Below, one piece after another: positions 62,844 to 64,000 of a DNA stretch of 64,000 nucleotides. The stretch is from the NCBI GenBank assembly GCA_964640795.1, contig CAZXIN010000001.1, positions 1-64,000 on the forward strand, given 5' to 3'. The stretch's first letter is position 1. Each line of letters begins with the position of its first letter. Position numbers and translations under genes: made by a program. The notes beneath the pieces are model-generated. The model saw nothing but the letters and a program-made list of their open reading frames with translations, was not told the DNA's origin and ran no database searches. The DNA comes from M269 sp964640795 (lineage in GTDB: Bacteria; Pseudomonadota; Gammaproteobacteria; Enterobacterales; Alteromonadaceae).

Positions 62844-64000
62844 ATGCTACCCAATATTACAGAGCGGCTTAAGCACCGTATCCGTTTAGGTATTGCTATA
62901 TCAGCTACAACATTCATGTCTCTTTCGACCATGCCATTGGGCGCCGCAGAGAGGACCGCAAAACCAGTTTTACATGGTAAACATTGGGTGGCAATAACAG
63001 GCAAACCTTTAGCGGCAACCGCAGGTGCTATGACCTTTACTCGTGGTGGTAACGCTGTAGATGCTGCATGTACCATGTTAGCTGCCACATCGACCATGTG
63101 GGATACATTGGGTTGGGGTGGTGAGACACAAGCGCTGATTTACAATCCACATACTGGTGAGGTTAAAGGCATAAACGCCTTAGGAGTTGCACCCACTGGG
63201 GCTACAGTTGACTTCTTCCGTGGCAAAGGCATGTTGTATCCACCAGAGTACGGCCCTTTAGCTGCTGTAACACCTGGTACACCGGGTGGGTTGATGGTGA
63301 TGTTAGCTGAATATGGCAGTATGAGCCTGAAAGAGGTGCTTGCACCGGCGCTGGATATGGCCAAAGGTTATCCTATCGAAGAGTCTCAAGCGGATAATAT
63401 CGAACGGCATCGAGACACGATTGCTCAGTGGCCAGATAGTAAACGTATCTTGCTTCCTCACTTAGATGAGAGGGATTCGTCTAAAAGGGCAGCAGCTCAT
63501 GCGGGGGAAGTGCTTGTTCAAACAGATTTGTACAATACCTTGATGAAGCTGGTAGAAGCCGAAGAAAAGGCTTTGTCAGCCGGTAAGTCTCGAAAAGAAG
63601 CCATTATGTCTGCTTACGACCGATTCTATAAAGGGGATATTGCACAAGAGTTAGTGAGAGCGACGCAAGCCGAGGGTGGTTTGATAACCATGGAAGATTT
63701 AGCTAACTGGCAGGTTTATATTGAGGACCCTGTTAGCACGAGCTATCGTGGTGTTGATGTCTACAAACTAACACATTGGGTACAAGGCCCAGCTATGCTG
63801 CAAGCGTTAAATATATTAGAAAACGCAGACGTTAAGTCTATGGGATATAACAGTAGCCAATATATTCATACCCTTTACCAAAGTATGAATATGGCGTTTG
63901 CGGATAGAGATTTTTACTACGGTGATCCGTACTTCCCGCCAGAAGAGCCTATTGAAGGTTTGTTATCAAAGAAATATGCCAAGCACCGTTTCGAACAGAT
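62844..64000 (+). CDS. ggt: Gamma-glutamyltransferase, N-terminal part (runs off the window)
   Basis: The frame opens at an ATG with TGAGG seven bases upstream and stays open to the window end (385 codons). A signal-type N-terminus (IRLGIAISATTFMSLSTMPL) is followed by the large-subunit pattern of the Ntn-hydrolase: FTRGGNAVDAACTMLAATS, GINALGVAPTGAT, GPLAAVTPGTPGGLMVML, YRGVDVYKLTHWVQGPAMLQ and NMAFADRDFYYGDPYF. The autocatalytic threonine and small subunit lie beyond the window. It should cleave glutathione or other gamma-glutamyl compounds in the periplasm. Confidence 0.9.
   Translation, partial: MLPNITERLKHRIRLGIAISATTFMSLSTMPLGAAERTAKPVLHGKHWVAITGKPLAATAGAMTFTRGGNAVDAACTMLAATSTMWDTLGWGGETQALIYNPHTGEVKGINALGVAPTGATVDFFRGKGMLYPPEYGPLAAVTPGTPGGLMVMLAEYGSMSLKEVLAPALDMAKGYPIEESQADNIERHRDTIAQWPDSKRILLPHLDERDSSKRAAAHAGEVLVQTDLYNTLMKLVEAEEKALSAGKSRKEAIMSAYDRFYKGDIAQELVRATQAEGGLITMEDLANWQVYIEDPVSTSYRGVDVYKLTHWVQGPAMLQALNILENADVKSMGYNSSQYIHTLYQSMNMAFADRDFYYGDPYFPPEEPIEGLLSKKYAKHRFEQ

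Noticed and set aside
62638..63097. Long in-frame N-terminal extension of the minus-strand lipoprotein gene
   Set aside because: It lies antisense to the well-conserved start of gamma-glutamyltransferase; the lipoprotein signal begins at 62635.
1..64000. Search for CRISPR arrays, tRNA or rRNA genes, insertion sequences and phage genes
   Set aside because: No regularly spaced identical repeats, no transposase or integrase reading frames and no RNA-gene signatures were seen by eye; a dedicated tRNA scan was not possible.

Overview
The window is about 64 kb of a moderately AT-rich chromosome from a Gram-negative gammaproteobacterium, most likely marine. The evidence is a core set in typical gammaproteobacterial form: hemL, pyrB, purU, hrpB, erpA, mrcB, fur, tyrS, an OapA/MepM-like M23 peptidase, a YceH-like DUF480 protein, ggt and an HAE1-type RND pump. 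Kangiellaceae or an Alteromonadales-like lineage would fit, but genus cannot be fixed from the window. I see no rRNA, tRNA, insertion sequence, prophage or CRISPR array. Gene density is high, strands alternate in short operons, and TTG/GTG starts are fairly common.

Region by region. 1-3 kb: a cut-off secreted protein, a small envelope protein, and a GntR(YtrA-type)/ABC ATPase/permease operon with a clear dyad operator. 3.3-5.8 kb: a Tat-exported class V aminotransferase and an MDR oxidoreductase. 5.9-10 kb: a LuxR-type HTH protein, an HlyD-like adaptor, a C39-peptidase ABC exporter and, directly after it, a small protein with a double-glycine leader. 10-15 kb: a long intergenic region that appears to hold a CsrB/RsmZ-type RNA (minus strand) and a phased direct-repeat array, then a 1365-residue hybrid two-component/AraC regulator, with a small secreted four-cysteine peptide overlapping it tail to tail. 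15.4-31.8 kb: dUTPase, PqiA-like protein, patatin-like phospholipase with cyclic-nucleotide-binding domain, M20 peptidase, small barrel-like protein, purU, hrpB, an AraC-type membrane regulator with a DUF2306 protein, a Fur-box-driven small RNA, fur, mrcB and a proline-rich membrane-anchored protein.

32-36.5 kb: a cupin protein, an amine oxidase, a TetR regulator, a cysteine-synthase-like enzyme, a NIPSNAP protein and an NTF2-like protein. Three copies of one palindromic operator tie the cupin gene, the amine oxidase and tetR together. 36.6-43.5 kb: small membrane protein, AraC regulator, class III cyclase, hemL, pyrB, histidine kinase with an AhpD-like protein. 43.7-49.4 kb: an operon of MBL hydrolase, NatAB-like ABC exporter and RIO kinase; then a glutaredoxin-like protein, a coiled-coil membrane protein and erpA. 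49.6-54.5 kb: RND adaptor and pump preceded by a 13-bp-arm palindrome, then a GST-like protein. 54.5-64 kb: hydroxyacid dehydrogenase, Cys/Met-type PLP enzyme, SRPBCC protein, Lrp regulator, M23 peptidase, tyrS, DUF480, an NTF2-like lipoprotein and a ggt gene cut by the window end.

The most interesting items are (1) the exporter locus with its unusual double-glycine peptide, (2) the GGA-rich RNA beside it, (3) the Fur-controlled small RNA with a RyhB-like core, (4) the three-site TetR regulon, and (5) the hybrid sensor paired with a cysteine-rich secreted peptide and a phased repeat array.
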